DNA from: Cyclobacteriaceae bacterium
GTDB taxonomy: Bacteria > Bacteroidota > Bacteroidia > Cytophagales > Cyclobacteriaceae
NCBI GenBank assembly: GCA_025455225.1
Contig: JALOMY010000187.1
Span: 1-6,577 of the forward strand
DNA: 6,577 bases
Direction of reading: 5' to 3'
Under the pieces are notes generated by a model that worked only from the letters and a program-made list of their open reading frames with translations, had not been told where the DNA came from and searched no databases. Shown piece by piece: positions 5,710 to 6,577 of this stretch. A program made the position numbers and the translations under genes. The first letter of the stretch is position 1. Each line of letters begins with the position of its first letter.

Positions 5710-6577
5710 CTAATTACGAATGGATTGTATTGACGAAGCTGTATTTTTATGTAATTCAAGATACTTTTGAATCCGCAGTTTTACATTATCGCGGATGTTG
5801 GCGTAAAATAAATTATAGTCGGCTATATGATATCGTTTGGAACGGTAGAGTGCGCTTCCGAAAAATTTAGGTTTGGTAATCCAAAGTAATCCTTCATGGT
5901 TCTGCGCATCGCATAAATTAGTATAAACTTTTCGAAAGTTGCGAAGCACGGCTCCCTGGTTCAATTCAGCCGGAGCATATAACGTATCTGAGTGCCAGGT
6001 CAGCGGATTGATGCTTAGGGAATGAAGGAAAACCGATTGATGTGTTGGCGGATAGTAATTGCGTGCAGTTGATATCGTTTGGTTGATTGCAGGGTTTCAC
6101 CTGGCTGAACGAATCTTTTTCGATAGCATAGCCGACAAGGTATGCAGCTATCATTCTTTGCTGTAACGGTTGACCGTCAATTAATTCCTTCATTAACCGT
6201 GCTGCATGTAATGATCCCTGGCTGTGCGAAGCCAGAATAAAAGGTTTTCCCTTGTTGTAATTCGTGAGGTAATATTCAAATGCTGATTTCACATCGTCAT
6301 AAGCCAGTTGCAGGGCTTTCTCCCGTGTTTCTGATGCGGGCATACGAAAGACATTTATATGCGCCTGGCGGTAACGTGGTGCATAGACTTGTGTACTGCC
6401 GTTAAAGACACTGGCTTGATACTGGATCGTAGAGTGATCGGTTTTCGAGTTCAGTTTGTTGTTATACACATTACCCTGCCAGGGCCAATCCGGATTTTGC
6501 TTTTTGGTATAGGTGGTAGGATGAATAAAGAAGACATCGACTTCAGGCAACGGATTATCTTTAGTAAACTGGCCTTT
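5710..6577 (-). pseudogene. DUF3089 alpha/beta-hydrolase, frameshifted, 5' end beyond window
   Basis: The frame is open through the right window edge, so the start lies beyond 6577; the TTG at 6548-6550 is an internal leucine, not a start. From 6577 to about 6065 one frame reads as a DUF3089 hydrolase: V-F-F-I-H-P-T-T-Y, Y-Q-A-S-V-F-N-G, Y-A-P-R-Y-R-Q-A-H, and the nucleophile elbow S-H-S-Q-G with its serine at 6221-6223, ending with P-C-N-Q-P-N-D-I-N-C (Cys codon 6065-6067). That frame then turns unlike the family and stops at 5966. From about 6063 a different frame continues the family sequence for 117 residues: N-P-L-T-W-H-S-D, Y-A-P-A-E-L, D-A-Q-N-H-E-G-L-L-W-I, H-I-A-D-Y-N-L-F-Y, stop TAG at 5710-5712. 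A one-base addition or a deletion that is not a multiple of three joins them. The S-W-x-T-like segment I expect from the family after the cysteine is not seen, which favours a real deletion of roughly 20 bases. Either a decayed gene or a sequence error. It is the first gene visible in the minus-strand cluster. Confidence 0.8.

Noticed and set aside
5710..5964. Separate 84-residue gene starting at a TTG near 5964
   Set aside because: Its frame is open upstream to 6096 and carries DUF3089-like sequence (N-P-L-T-W-H-S-D) before the TTG; it is the 3' half of the frameshifted hydrolase.
6055..6075. Programmed ribosomal frameshift in the DUF3089 gene
   Set aside because: No slippery heptamer or downstream structure is evident at the junction, and family sequence seems to be missing there, which points to mutation or sequence error.
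5966..6550. Start of a complete 194-residue protein at the TTG of 6548-6550
   Set aside because: The same frame continues without a stop through 6577 and the residues before the TTG fit a family member's preceding region; the TTG is an internal Leu codon of a gene starting outside the window.

Overview
The window looks like chromosomal DNA from a Bacteroidota bacterium, probably of the Cytophagales/Chitinophagales type. This rests on the protein families and their sequence style, moderate GC, starts mostly without a Shine-Dalgarno sequence, and upstream elements resembling the Bacteroidota TAnnTTTG promoter box. This is inference from style; no rRNA or marker gene is present.

Left part (about 1-690): the 3' end of a plus-strand PqqB-like metallo-beta-lactamase-fold protein, then about 510 bases with no confident gene. 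That gap holds a weak minus-strand 82-codon reading frame with one possible membrane segment, a 14-bp perfect palindrome, and a clear plus-strand intrinsic terminator at about 532-570. No recognised plus-strand gene lies just before the terminator, so it closes either a long 3' UTR or an unannotated small RNA.

Middle (693-1865): one plus-strand gene for a 390-residue YghO-like protein of the GNAT acyltransferase superfamily. It is convergent with the next block and separated from it by 40 bases.

Right part (1906-6577): four minus-strand genes packed as a probable operon. In order of transcription they are a DUF3089 alpha/beta-hydrolase that enters from beyond the right edge, a RidA-family enamine/imine deaminase, a 599-residue long-type acyl-CoA dehydrogenase, and an exported S10 serine carboxypeptidase. 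Spacings are 12, 60 and 12 bases. The set combines two hydrolases, one of them clearly exported, with a cytosolic FAD dehydrogenase and an imine-detoxifying enzyme. It could serve breakdown of peptides or acylated amino acids, but that is inference from adjacency.

The most notable local anomaly is the DUF3089 gene. Its family-like sequence switches reading frame near 6064, and the segment expected between the two halves appears to be missing, so it is called a pseudogene (or a sequence error). I found no mobile element, CRISPR array, tRNA, rRNA or convincing new defence system here.
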